The notes under the pieces: generated by a model
What the model was told of the DNA's origin: nothing
The model's database searches: none
What the model saw: the letters and a program-made list of their open reading frames with translations, nothing else
Shown here: in pieces, positions 1-11,300 of the stretch
Position numbering within the stretch: position 1 is the first letter of the stretch
How the letters are laid out: the number at the start of each line of letters is the position of its first letter
Program-made: the position numbers and the translations under genes
Assembly (NCBI GenBank): GCA_036346405.1
Contig: CM070548.1
Coordinates: 56,789,866-56,853,865, forward strand
DNA from: Phyllostachys edulis
Taxonomy: Eukaryota > Streptophyta > Magnoliopsida > Poales > Poaceae
Direction of reading: 5' to 3'
Length of the DNA: 64,000 nucleotides

Positions 1-792
1 CGGTCCAGATCGCGTTGGCCGTTCGGATGGTCCGAATGGCCCAAACGATTTGGACAATCCAATTCAAATCCAACGGCTCGCATGCAACTCAAATGATTCA
101 CGTTTAAGTAGGGAGTTAAAAATAGCAAATAAAATTATAAAAATATGAAATTTTTCAGAGAAGCTACTGAGATGGTATAGATCAAATATAAATTTTAAAA
201 ACATACTGCTCACGATTAAAATACTTAATTTAAAATTCTTAATCGACTAGGTTTAAATAAGGACATACAAATTTGTTAAGGTCAAACCGATTTCTACAAA
301 TTTGACAAGAAATATTTTAATTCAAGATAATTAATCTAGTATTTCATTAAATTGTTTCCCAAGGTTGTTTATAAGCATTTACTTCAGTTTTTATTTGGAG
401 TTTCTTTTCAAGTGAGAATGAATCCCTTCTCATCATGTTTGGAGACAAGGATTACATACATAAATAGAAAATAAAATTATAAGACGAAAATAACTTGGTT
501 CACCTCAATTGGAGTTCACATGAGTTACTTATGAATTTCCAAAATTAAAAGCATTTTGTAGTGTACAAAACATTCGGTTTTGGATTAATTTGCAAAAACT
601 ATAATTTATGGGATAGAGATAAGTTTGAAACCTATTCCAAACTAAAGTTCACTTGAAAAGAAAGTTATAAAAATTGGTTTCGCTTTATCGAGATTGGATG
701 GCCCAATCAAGATTGCCGTTCGGAGCGGTCCGAACGTCCCAAGCGGCGTGGACCGTCCGATCTAAATCGAATGTCCAATAGCAAATATGTGG
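1..792. other. AT-rich intergenic DNA, no gene seen
   Basis: No coding pattern is visible on either strand. The edges share GC-richer wording (for example GGTCCGAA near 28 and 728), which suggests this is the inside of a transposon whose end lies at 1178. I can assign nothing more specific. Confidence 0.4.
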
Positions 793-1178
793 CACGGCAA
801 CAAAAATGGGGCGCGGCAACGAAATTCCTGTTGGTACGCGTAAACCGACGCGATTGATAGCGACCAAATATGGGGCATGGCAATGAAAATAGGGCATGGC
901 AACAAAATTCCTGTGGGCACACGCAAACCGACGCGAATGATAATTTTCTTGACGGTTATATATCAAACCGTCACCAAAACTTATTGCATCCTTGTCGGTA
1001 CATCCAAACCAACGCGAATGATAATTTTCCTAACGGTTATATATCAAACCGTCACAAAAACTTCTTTCATCCTTGTCGGTGCATCCAAACTGACGATAGC
1101 TAAATCATTACTATCGGTTCACTACACGCCCGTCGAGAAAATAAAACCCCGACAGGAAAGATCGGTTCTCCAGTAGTG
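793..1178. mobile_element. CACTA-like transposon terminus with subterminal repeats
   Basis: The block ends in TTCTCCAGTAGTG (1166-1178), which read on the other strand starts CACTACTGGAGAA, the form of a CACTA terminal inverted repeat. Before it lie about four degenerate direct repeats of 81-87 bp (starting near 793, 877, 931 and 1012). Each carries ACGCGAATGATAATTTTC or a variant, followed by an ACGGTTATATATCAAACCGT palindrome. Subterminal repeat arrays of this kind are usual in CACTA elements. The opposite end is not in the window or not recognisable, and no transposase is seen. Confidence 0.6.
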
Positions 1179-1703
1179 TTACATTGTGTTATTTATCTTA
1201 AGAATATATAGATGGTGATCAGACTTACTATTAACAGACAACTGTTTGTTAAGATCCTCTCTAGGAGGCAACCAAATTGCCTCCCTCAGATTGCCACTTC
1301 CTAAGGTTGCATCAATGTATTTTTTCAGCAGCACACCCTGCATCATTCGTATCGAAAACAAAAAATGTCTTTAGGAACATACCATGCAGCAGTTACACCC
1401 AAACACAACCCCATTCCCCACCTCTAGATCTATCCATCCATCCAGCCAGCAGTCACAGAGGGAAAGATAGCAAGGCCAAGGGTGTCCAAACCAACCATCA
1501 AGCTAGCTAGCTAGGTAGCCTACATTGCAACTTGGTTCACATGAATACCAATAGCACAAACCAATAGATCGATCGATCTGTCTTACCTCGATCGACATCG
1601 ACGGTGTTAGTGGTGAGGTAGCCGAAGCTGAGGTCGGTGGAGCTAGAGGTAGCCGGAATTGCACACGCCAGGGGGAGGAGGAAGAGGGAAGGCGCATGTC
1701 ACA
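1179..1703. other. Intergenic DNA, no gene seen
   Basis: The short reading frames here have no recognisable domain. The sequence lies between two CACTA-like ends and is probably transposon-derived. Confidence 0.35.
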
Positions 1704-1790
1704 CAGTGGTTGTGGCATTATTGGTCACCGCACAAGACACTCTTATCATACGAGTGTCTTGTGCAGTGAACCGTGTGTCACAACTGTCGG
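1704..1790. repeat. Long imperfect hairpin
   Basis: A perfect 13-bp inverted repeat GCACAAGACACTC (1730-1742) pairs with 1752-1764 around a 9-nt loop. Imperfect pairing extends the arms to about 40 bp (GGTCACC against GGTTCACT, GTTGTG against CACAAC). This fits a MITE-like foldback or a small-RNA precursor. No flanking duplication was recognised. Confidence 0.55.
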
Positions 1791-1912
1791 CGACGGGAAG
1801 AATGGCGGCGTCGGCGACAGGGTCACTCGGGTAGGGAGGGGGTACGGACGAGAGTAAGGCCGCTAGGGAATGACGAGTTAGAGCGCAAACCCTAGCGGGC
1901 TCCTACTAATAA

Positions 1913-2244
1913 AGAGACTTATCACAATCGGTTCTATTATGGAACCATGAGTGATACTTATCACAGACGGTTCCACAATGGAACCATTCGTGTTATGGTC
2001 TCATATCACAGATGGTTCATTATTAAAACCGTCTGTGAAGTATCACAGACGGTTGTTGTTCAGAACCGTTTGACGGTTTTCAACATGAACCACTTATGAT
2101 ATTACCTCTTCACAGACGGTTTTTAGCACAGCCAGTAACACAGACGGTCGTAAAACCAAAACCGTCTGTGATTGCATGTAATACAGACGGTTTTGGGCAA
2201 CCGTCTATGATGAGGCGTCCAGTATTAGCCTTTTTGTAGTAGTG
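1913..2244. mobile_element. CACTA-like terminus with ACAGACGGTT subterminal motifs
   Basis: The block ends in TTTTTGTAGTAGTG (2231-2244), the complement of CACTACTACAAAAA, a common CACTA terminal repeat in grasses. At least eight copies of the motif CACAGACGGTT lie in both orientations (near 1961, 2005, 2025, 2043, 2111, 2140, 2161 and 2183). Such clustered motifs are the usual binding sites of the element's DNA-binding protein. The partner end was not found and there is no coding capacity, so this is a fragment or a deletion derivative. Confidence 0.65.
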
Positions 2245-2335
2245 ACGATATCTTATGATAGCTCGATCCTTCACTCGATCTTGTAGTTGATTACTTAGTT
2301 GTTGTTGACTCTTCAACCATATTTGATATGGTCAT

Positions 2336-3029
2336 GCACTTTTTTAATCCAACCACATTGAGGGCCCCATAGATATATCTTCATAACAGAGGAAGTGCAA
2401 ATTCCATGTTGATTGCTCACATTTCTTTTCAAGTAAACCCGAAAACTACCTTTATGACTACGCATTTACGAAGTAGCGTTTGACAACCTCTAAATAAACT
2501 ATTACACATGTAGGAAACCATGGTGATATTATGTCTAAGAATCATACATACACTATGTATGAGACCAGCTGATGACACTTACGAATATAACAATTCACAC
2601 AGTGTCTCAAGACAGGTCAATCCAACACCATGTTATCCAACATATGTCTCCATTATAGATTTGATATCTCATATCCATAATCCGTGAAACGTGATCATCA
2701 ATTAATACATATGTTGATCCATAAATCATAAGTGTCATATATAATGATATAAGACCAGGGATATTTAGAATAACATCATAAACATAAATAGAAAGTTTTT
2801 ACGAACAAGTGATATTTCATTCAAGAGACGAAATAACTTCTGTTGATCTATAAATCATAAATGCCACATATAATGATATAAGATCATGGATGTTTAGAAT
2901 AACATCATAAATATAAATAGAGAGTTTTTACGAACATGTGATATTTCATTCAAGAGACAAAATAATTTTTTATTCAAAAGTTCATAAATATAGAAACAAT
3001 ATAATCATCACTACTATGATTGCCTCTAA
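2336..3029 (-). mobile_element. Degenerate BARE/Angela-like Copia LTR relic
   Basis: This stretch aligns by eye with the better LTR at 51370-51925. Shared blocks include ACCTTTAT-ACTAC, AGTAGCGTTTGA and AGAATAAC, in the same order. It breaks off at ATTGCCTCTA (about 3029), where the intact copy continues GGGCATATCTCCAACA. In minus-strand sense it is therefore a 5' LTR segment missing its extreme end. An internal tandem duplication is listed separately. Confidence 0.6.
2712..2969. repeat. 129-bp tandem duplication inside the LTR relic
   Basis: Copy one (2712-2840) and copy two (2841-2969) both start TGTTGATC-ATAAATCATAA and end CAAGAGAC-AAATAA, with scattered substitutions. The intact LTR at 51 kb has this segment once, so the duplication arose in this copy. 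Confidence 0.7.
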
Positions 3030-3707
3030 GCCACCAGGTGGAGATGAGAGTAAGGGTGGTGATTCTCTGTGGTGTGTGGGAGGCAGTGTGATGGCGGCGT
3101 GGTTTGCAGCGCGACGGAAGGGGATCGACGACATATGGCGCCTCGAACTAAGGCTCGCCAATGCCAGATTTGGTGAGAGATTTTAGGGGTAGAATAAGGA
3201 CATGAAGTGGTGTCGTGCCTCCTGCTAGCGGTGGGTTTTGCAGAGAGAAATGGGACGTCCGAGCAAACGGCTCGCATCGGCCGGCTCGCATCGGTGCCAA
3301 TGCTCATCTACAGTGTATCAAAGAAAGATTTGATAACAGTAGCATGTGAAGTTTAGGGACCAGGTGACCAACGATGAGTCACGACATTTAGTAGTGTTCA
3401 TATGCTATAGCAAGTGCCTCTGTAGTACGCTGATGCCAACCAAGTTTTGTAACCTTTAATTAAAAAACCAAGTTTTGCAACCTTAAATAACACAAGTTTT
3501 GCTACCTTTCCTTTTTTTTTTTAAAAAAAAACAAGTTTTGTAACCTAGAGGGTCTGTGAACGATAATATATACGTTACGAATCCCAGTACTTTCATATTA
3601 CGAATTGTTCCCATTGTATATTTCATAACGAGGGGTGCATCCCACCCTTAGGTGCACTTTCATACATCCCACCTTGACGTGCACTGAAACAAGTGCTAAA
3701 GACAGTG
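3030..3707. other. Intergenic DNA, no gene seen
   Basis: There are short reading frames only (3026-3307 in different frames) and no domain. CAAGTTTTG-AACCT occurs as a short threefold repeat between 3450 and 3545, next to a T/A homopolymer stretch. Confidence 0.35.
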
Positions 3708-3712
3708 AAAAT

Positions 3713-4096
3713 TGTTGGAATTAATATGGGATAGACCTAAATTTATATTTTAATTAATTCCTGGTAAATCTCAAAGGCCCATGTGCATATGCTAAATCTG
3801 TTTAGTCCCACATAGAGAGATGAAGGGGAGTTACACCACTTTATAAGGTGGAAAGTGGTAGCCCCTCTTATGGAATTGGAAAGAGCCAACACACGTGCGC
3901 GCTCACTCGCCTCGCCGTGCGGTGCAGTGCGTGCGTGTGCGTGCGTATGCAGGTGTGTTAGGTGCGGACGCGATTTTCTTTATCTATTCGAAAATCAAAA
4001 CGCACTGACTCGTAATTGATGGCGAATTGGGAAGTGTTCACGCGACTGCTCACTGATCCTCTTCTTCCACTGATTCTGGGTATGGCTATCTTTTAG
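3713..4096 (+). repeat. Left LTR of the Copia element, internally deleted
   Basis: It matches the right LTR from TGTTGGAATTAATATGGG through the segment ending TGGCGAATT (about 4029). It then lacks about 285 bp that the right LTR has (8708-8992). It rejoins at the CGCGACTGCTC region, lacks a further block, and last matches at GGTATGGCTATCTTT. After about 4096 the sequence is gag-coding, so the LTR 3' end, the primer-binding site and the gag start were lost together. Confidence 0.7.
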
Positions 4097-4141
4097 GCAT
4101 TTTTCGTCAACTGGCTTTGCTGCCGCGCTCAAACCCTCTGA

Positions 4142-4719
4142 ATTCAATTGTGCACCAAAATGGTGATTAAAACTGGAAAAGAGATGTGGGATGCACTCGA
4201 GGCTAAATTTGGGGTTTCAGATGCAGTGAATTGTATCTCATAGAGCAATATCATGACTATAGAATGGTTGATAGCCGTTCTGTAGTTGAATAGGCTCATG
4301 AGATACAATCCATAGCCACAGAACTTGAGTACTTCAAGTGTGTGTTACCGGACAAATTTGTCGCGGGAGGTATTATTGCCAAGCTTCCTCCTTCTTGGAG
4401 GAATTTTGCTACTTCTCTGAAACACAAGAGACAAGAGTTTTCTGTAGAAAATCTCATTGGGTCTCTTGATGTTGAAGAGAAGACGAGAGCAAAAGATACA
4501 CACACTAGAGGTAATGAGGGACATTCTAGTGCCAATGTGGTGCAGAAGAAGAATGGCCAAGCTCAAAAGTTCAAAGGCAAGAACAAGAGTACACAAACAA
4601 CAAGCTTCAAGAAGAAGAAGAAGAACACAAAGGATGGCCTTTGCTTTGTGTGTGGTGAACCTGGTCATTGGGCTAAGGATTGCAGCCAACGCAAAGGTGG
4701 GAAGAATCGCAGGGCGTAA
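4142..4719 (+). pseudogene. Copia gag relic with CCHC zinc knuckle
   Basis: Frame-broken gag. The first part (4160-4340) encodes a UBN2-type gag motif around WDALEAKFG but contains frameshifts and stops. The open part (4342-4719) reads through LPPSWRNFATSL, then a lysine-rich stretch, and ends with the zinc knuckle CFVCGEPGHWAKDC near its C terminus. The family role is to form the cytoplasmic particle and bind element RNA. The N-terminal half is missing through the deletion at 4096. The copy is clearly non-functional. Confidence 0.8.
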
Positions 4720-7700
4720 TTCCAAGTCTGCCAATATTGTTGTTGGTACTCTTGAGGCACAGAACTTGTGGTATGGTAATTTACCTCTTCGTTCTTTTCG
4801 TATGTCAATCTACCGATTGGTGGATAGACACCGGTGCTAATATACATGTGTGTGCTGATATTTCATTGTTCTCTTCTTACCAGGTCACTCGGGATTCAGC
4901 CGTTCTAATGGGGAATGGGTCGCATGTCACTGTTCATGGTGTTGGCACGGTCGATCTGAAGTTTACTTCGGGGAAGATTGTACAACTGAAGAATGCGAAT
5001 CATGTGCCATCGATCAATAAGAATCTCGTCAGCGGATCTCTTCTGTGTAGAGATGGCTTTAGACTGGTATTTGAGTCTGATAAATTTGTAGTGTCCAAGG
5101 GTGGACAATTTGTTGGTAAATGCTATGTGTGTGGAGGCTTGTTCCGCCTATCTCTTTCAGATTTGTGTAGTAATGTTGTGAACCATGTTGGCAGTGATAA
5201 TGAGACTACTATTTGGCATTCACGACTTTGTCACATAAATTTTGGTTGCATGACGCGGTTAGCCAGTTTAGAGTTAATCCCGAAATTCACCATTGCCAAA
5301 GGTTCTAAGTGTCAAGTTTGTGTGCAATCAAAACAGCCTCGTAAGCCTCATAAGGCCACGGAGGTAAGAAACTTGGCACCATTAGAACTCATACATTCAG
5401 ATCTGTGTGAGATGAATGGTGTGTTGACAAAAGGTGGTAAGAGATATTTTATGACTCTTATTGATGACTCCACTAGGTTCTGCTATGTGTATCTTTTGAA
5501 AACTAAAGATGAAGCTTTTCACTACTTTAAAATCTATAAGGCAGAAGCTGAGAACCAACTTGAAAAGAAAATCAAAAGGGTTAGGTCTGATCGTGGCGGC
5601 GAGTACTTTTCTAATGAGTTCAATTTATTCTGTGAGGAACATACTATAATTCATGAGAGGACGCCTCCCTATTCACCCCAGTCAAACGGGGTTGCTGAAA
5701 GAAAGAATTGCACTCTAACTGATTTGGTTAACGCCATGTTAGACACAGCGGGTCTTTCCAAAGCATAGTGGGGGAAGGCTATATTGACTTCATGTCATGT
5801 CCTAAACATGATTCCCACAAAGAATAAAGAGATAACTCCATATGAACAATGGGAGAAGAAAAGACTATCACTTTCATACTTGCGCACTTGGGGTTGTTTG
5901 GCGAAAGTCAATGTGCCAATTCCTAAAAAGCGTAAGCTTGGACCAAAAACCGTGGATTGTGTCTTTCTAGGCTATGCTCACCATAGCGTTGGATATAGAT
6001 TTCTAGTGGTGAAATCTGGAGTACCTGATGTGCATGTTGGTACAATTATGGAGTCCAGAGATGCTACATTCTTTGAGAATATTTTTCCGATGAAAGATAT
6101 GCCTAGTTCACCGAGTCAAGAACCTGATACAATTCTTGAACCTACCATTCCAATGGAATATTTTGAACAAACCCCTGAGCAAATTCCTGAGAAAAAAGAC
6201 AATGAAACTATAAGGAAGAGTAAAAGACAAAGGACTACAAAGTCTTTTGGTCCTGATTTCATTGTGTACCTTGTGGATGATACCCCAAGTACCATTTCTG
6301 AAGCGTGTGCTTCTCCAGATGCAGAATACTAGAAGGAAGTAGTCCGTAATGAAATGGATTCCATTATCTCTAATGAAACTTGGGAGATCACTGAGCGTCC
6401 TTATGGTTGTAAACCTGTAGGATGTAAGTGGGTGTTCAAAAAGAAGCTTAGGCCTGATGGTACTATCGAGAAGTACAAGGCACGGCTTGTGGCCAAGGGT
6501 TATACCCAAAAGAAAGGCGAAGATTTCTTTGATACTTATTCACCTGTGGCTAGATTGACCACTATTCGAGTACTACTATCTCTGGCTGCCTCACACGGTC
6601 TTCTCGTTCATCAGATGGACGTTAAGACGGCTTTCCTAAATGGAGAGTTGGACGAGGAAATTTACATGGAACAACCAGATGGATTTGTAGTAGATGGTCA
6701 AGATGGAAATGTGTGCAAGTTGTTGAAATCTTTGTATAGTCTTAAACAAGCACCTAAGCAGTAGCATGAAAAGTTCGACAGAACTTTAACATCTGCAGGC
6801 TTGTTGTGAATGAAGCTGACAGATGTGTGTATTATCGCCATGGTGGGGGCGAGGGAGTCATTCTATGTCTGTATGTTGATGGCATATTGATCTTTGGGAC
6901 CAACCTTAATGTGATTAAGGAGGTCAAGGATTTCTTGTCTCAGAATTTTGAGATGAAAGATCTAGGAGTAGCTGATGTTATCTTGAACATCAAGCTGTTG
7001 AGAGGTGATGGTGGTGGGATTACATTGTTGCAATCTCATTATGTGGAAAAGGTTCTGAGTCGTTTTGGTTATAGCGACTACAAACCCTCTCCAACACCTT
7101 ATGATCCTAGCGTGTTGCTTAGGAAGAATCGGAGAATAGCTAGAGACCAATTGAGATATTCTCAGATAATTCGTTCACTCATGTATTTAGCTAGCGGTAC
7201 CAGGCCTGATATCTCATTTGCTGTGAGCAAACTAAGCCGTTTTGTTTCCAATCCGGGAGATGATCATTGGCATGCTCTTGAGAGGGTAATGCGCTATCTA
7301 AAGGGTACTATGAGCTATGGCATTCATTATACCGGGTACCCTAGGGTACTGGAGGGTTATAGCGATTCAAACTGAATATCTGATACTGATGAGATTAAGG
7401 CCACAAGTGGATATGTCTTCTTACTTGGAGGTGGCGCTGTTTCATGGAAGTCTTGCAAGCAGACCATCTTAACGAGGTCAACAATAGAAGCAGAACTCAC
7501 AGCATTAGATACTGCCACTGTTGAAGCCGAATGGCTTCGTGAGCTCTTGATGGATTTGCCGGTGGTTGAAAAACCGGTACTGGCTATTCTGATGAACTGT
7601 GACAATCAGACTGTGATTATCAAGGTGAACAGTTCTAAGGATAATATGAAGTCATCAAGACATGTGAAGAGAAGACTGAAGTCTGTCAGGAAAATGAGAA

Positions 7701-7825
7701 ACTCCGGAGTAATAGCTTCGGATTATATCCAAACAGCTAAGAATCTGGCAGATCCCTTCACAAAGGGTTTATCACGAAATGTGATAGACAATGTATCGAG
7801 GGAGATGGGTTTGAGACCCACGTGA
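4680..7825 (+). pseudogene. Copia pol relic: protease, integrase, reverse transcriptase, RNase H
   Basis: The domains lie in Copia order. Protease WWIDTGANIHVC is near 4823. GAG-pre-integrase IWHSRLCHINFG is near 5212, followed by the integrase core with HSDLCEMNG and DRGGEY. Reverse transcriptase runs from GCKWVFKKK (about 6422) and RNase H from about 7330 to LADPFTKGLSR. Four stops stand where relatives have tryptophan: TAG at 5766, TAG at 6330, TAG at 6762 and TGA at 7373. A one-base loss near 6800 shifts the frame. The reverse transcriptase box reads YVDG instead of YVDD, so a catalytic aspartate is lost. gag and pol are in different frames with a short overlap. Together these make the polyprotein dead. 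Confidence 0.88.
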
Positions 7826-8360
7826 GTTATACCAAAGTGGTAACCCATCCTATGTGATCGGAGATCCCGTGAAGTAGGATTGGCGAAACAAGCTATTGGT
7901 TAACTAGGAGGAGAGTACCTTTATAGACCCACTCCATTGGAGATGCAATTCTCTCCTAAATCTGTATGGCAGGTTGATTTTTATCTTAATGTGTTCCGTG
8001 GCTTGTTAAAGCAAAGATGTTGCCCTACAGAGCAGTCTTGAAAGAACACACCTATATGAGCTCGACTGCTAGTCACAGTCTATGAAATAGGGTAATTTCT
8101 AGGAAGCTCATGAATAGGCTAGGAGTATGACTTATATGCTCCAACCCGCGGGGATGCCTAGCAGCCTAGTATCAGTTAAGGACTTAAGTGAAACTTATTC
8201 ACATAAAACTGTCAATTCAAGGCTTAGTCCATTGTGCAGTTGTGGATTAGTGTAGCTTCTGTTCTAGGTGGATGTTCAACCTTAACCGGTCTCCATCAAA
8301 ACACTGGTATATTAAAACAATACTGTGGATCAAGGCATTTGACATGTGCCCTTAGGATCT

Positions 8361-8370
8361 GGTGGGGGAT
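8361..8370 (+). other. Polypurine tract of the Copia element
   Basis: GGTGGGGGAT lies directly before the right LTR start TGTTGGAATT (8371). This is the expected plus-strand priming site. Confidence 0.75.
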
Positions 8371-11300
8371 TGTTGGAATTAATATGGGTTAGGCCCAAAT
8401 TTATATTCTAATTAATTCCTAGTAAATCTCAAAGGCCCATGTGCATATGCTAAATCTGTTTAGTCCCACATGGAGAGATGAAGGGGAGTTACACCACTTT
8501 ATAAGGTGGAAAGTGGTAGCCCCTCTTGTGGAATTGGAAAGAGCCAACACACGCGCGCGCTCGCTCACCTCGTCGTGTCGTGTCGTGTCGTGTCGTGCCG
8601 TGCCGTGCGTGTGCTTGTGCGTGCGTATGCAGGCGTGTCAGGTGCGGGCGCGATTTTCTTTATCTATTCGAAAATCGAAATGCACTGACTCGTAATTGAT
8701 GGCGAATCAATGGCAACCTTTGGTCTTCTAGTCTCTTTGTTTTGGCTGATAAAAAGAACAGAGTTCTGCTTCTTAATGGCGAATCAATGGCAACCTTTGG
8801 CCTTTCGATTCTGCTTATTGATGGCGATTGGTTCTGGTTCGATCTTTCACTTCCACAATCTGAAATTCCACGCTTCTTGTTCTTTGTCTCTGGTGATCTC
8901 CATCCGTGCGGCGCTGTACGGCAAGCCGCGGAGAGCATGCCTCCGGAACCCTCGTCCTTGGAGGCTTGCACGAGTAAGGACGAATAAGGTTTTTGGGGAG
9001 CGTTCGCGCGACTGCTCGCTGATCCTCTGCTACATCTACATCAACTGCACGACTACTACTACGACATCCACTACGCCATGACGAACGACGTTGTCGGGAC
9101 CCCGGGTATGCAACCCCAGGACCCTCTGTGTATTCTGAACTAGTCCCATGATCAGTAGCTAGCTCACACAGTTACAACATTGGTGTAATCATAACCACAC
9201 AACCAAACTATAGATGAAGCAGACAAATTAATAATATTAAGCAAAAGGGACCTTATGGTCAAGTCTTACAACGGTTGCCACGCAGGGCTAAAGACAACAG
9301 AGTAAACTTGCAGCGGAGAACAAAACATCTGGTGGAGGTCACCCAATATGCCCACCGGCAATCGAGTGAAGGACGCGACCTAATTCGCAAAGTCTTCAAA
9401 GAAGTCTTCCTCGTAGAACTCTGAGTTCATTGGATCACCTTCCTCTGCTGATTTAAACAGAGGGCGTAAGGCCATGAGTACTTTGAATGTACTCAGCAAG
9501 TCATAGTGAATTGTATGCAAGTAATATTTATGCAAGGCTTAACAAGGATAGCTTTATGGCTCATTTGCGGAAAGCATCATTTGACAGTAAATACAATAAG
9601 TAGATTGCAAAGCATAATTTAAAAGACCGATACATAAGTAAGCGCTTTTCTTTGAAACAACTAGTGAACACCTGCTCACTTCCCAAACATCAACCAACTA
9701 CCGATTCGACCAAACCATTCCAACATTTTCGACAAAAGCTCTACCTTGCGTGAAATCACTGTGCATGTCCATAACCGGGACACGGCTATTCAATAGTTTT
9801 ACACTCTGCAGAGGTTGTACAGCTTGACCCACAAGACACGAATTTCTCTAGTTTGTCCGGCATATATCTATGCCACCGCTCACTACCTTGGGTAAGCAGT
9901 CTAGAGCACGTGACAAGGCTTTTACAAAGTTCTGTTTTGACTCAGTTCTGTTCGCTAAGGTTTCGCCTCTATCTGGCCCCCTCTTGCCCCGTTCCCAACC
10001 AAAACAGAACCGAACCAAGACATTGCTAATTAGTCAGCCAGGTATATCCCAATCTAGACATGTGGTTGTACGGTTGAGGCCCAGATCAATGGTTCAAGGT
10101 TAAGTCCTTAGTTGGTTGCTCGACGAGACGCGGTTCCATCGTTCCAAGTGTGCGTTCTGGCACCCACCTTTTCCACCACCCACTCGTCCGAGCATAAATC
10201 ATTTTCTTTCAACTTGGCCAAATGACCACCCTAGTCATGGCACAACATCTTTTACAAAAGTGGCTCCGCCACGGTTCCATAATTTTCTTTAGTCAAATTC
10301 ATCATGTTGGGTTCAACCCAGCCAGAGGACCACCCTAGTCCCGGCACCACAGATTTTAGTAAGGTGACAACAAATGTCATGGTCTCACACAGGACCACAC
10401 TTCGCATTATTAGCAACACAGGTCGTTACTACACAAGCCACAAACCATGTGCGCTAGGGCAAATCAACATTTATTGAATCATGATATCGAGACCAACGTC
10501 TACTAGAGCATGACTAAGCAAATAAACGTGCCCATGTTGGTATTACAATAATGTCCAACTAGTAATTAACCATCCTAAGGTGTCCAAGGAGTTATGTCAT
10601 TCAAGGAAACATGTCAATTACAAATTAGCATGGAGGTATAATGGCAATTAGGTAATTAAATAAACCTGAAACCACTTATTATAAAATTAGCCATGCATGT
10701 TTATATAAAACAATATACTTTTTATAAAATGGGATCAATATGATTAAAGGTCTACGACTTGCCTTCGTTGAAGAGTAGCGGTGCTTGATTAAATCGGTCA
10801 TGAAAGCTTCCAAACGTCGGGACTATCTGCTAACAAGGCTAAATAAATAAAACAACTCCAAATAAAATCCAAATAAATACCAAATAAATACTAATAGGAA
10901 GGCAAGGATTTTAGATGAATTTAGAAATTTGAATCACTCGAATCGGAGTTCGAATGAAGAAGTTATGGCCAAAGAAGATAGGAAAACACATAAAATCAAG
11001 AAAAGGATTTCTGATTTAGAATTACTTTCCTAAAGGAAAATTGATTTAATGCATGTCGACGTCGCAGAGGAAAACCGCCGAATTAAAAGAAAAGAAATCG
11101 ACAAGTGGGGTCCACTTGTCATAGAGGTGCATGGTGGACTAGGTCCACATTGCTTCGAAGGGTGCCACGAGGCGCCACGCTGCTGGAGCCGGGCGTGGCG
11201 CCGACCGCACCGACGGGCAGCCACGGTGGCGCCACGCCACCAAGAGCGATGGCGCTTGGTTCGAGGGCTCGCCGCGAACGGCGACGAAAGGGCGGCGGCG

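Noticed and set aside
793..1090. Regular repeats that could suggest a CRISPR-like array
   Set aside because: Unit length of 81-87 bp with no unique spacers, next to a CACTA terminus in a plant genome; these are subterminal repeats.
3026..3307. Minus-strand frame of 93 residues and plus-strand frame of 82 residues
   Set aside because: Overlapping frames without a domain at the edge of an LTR relic.
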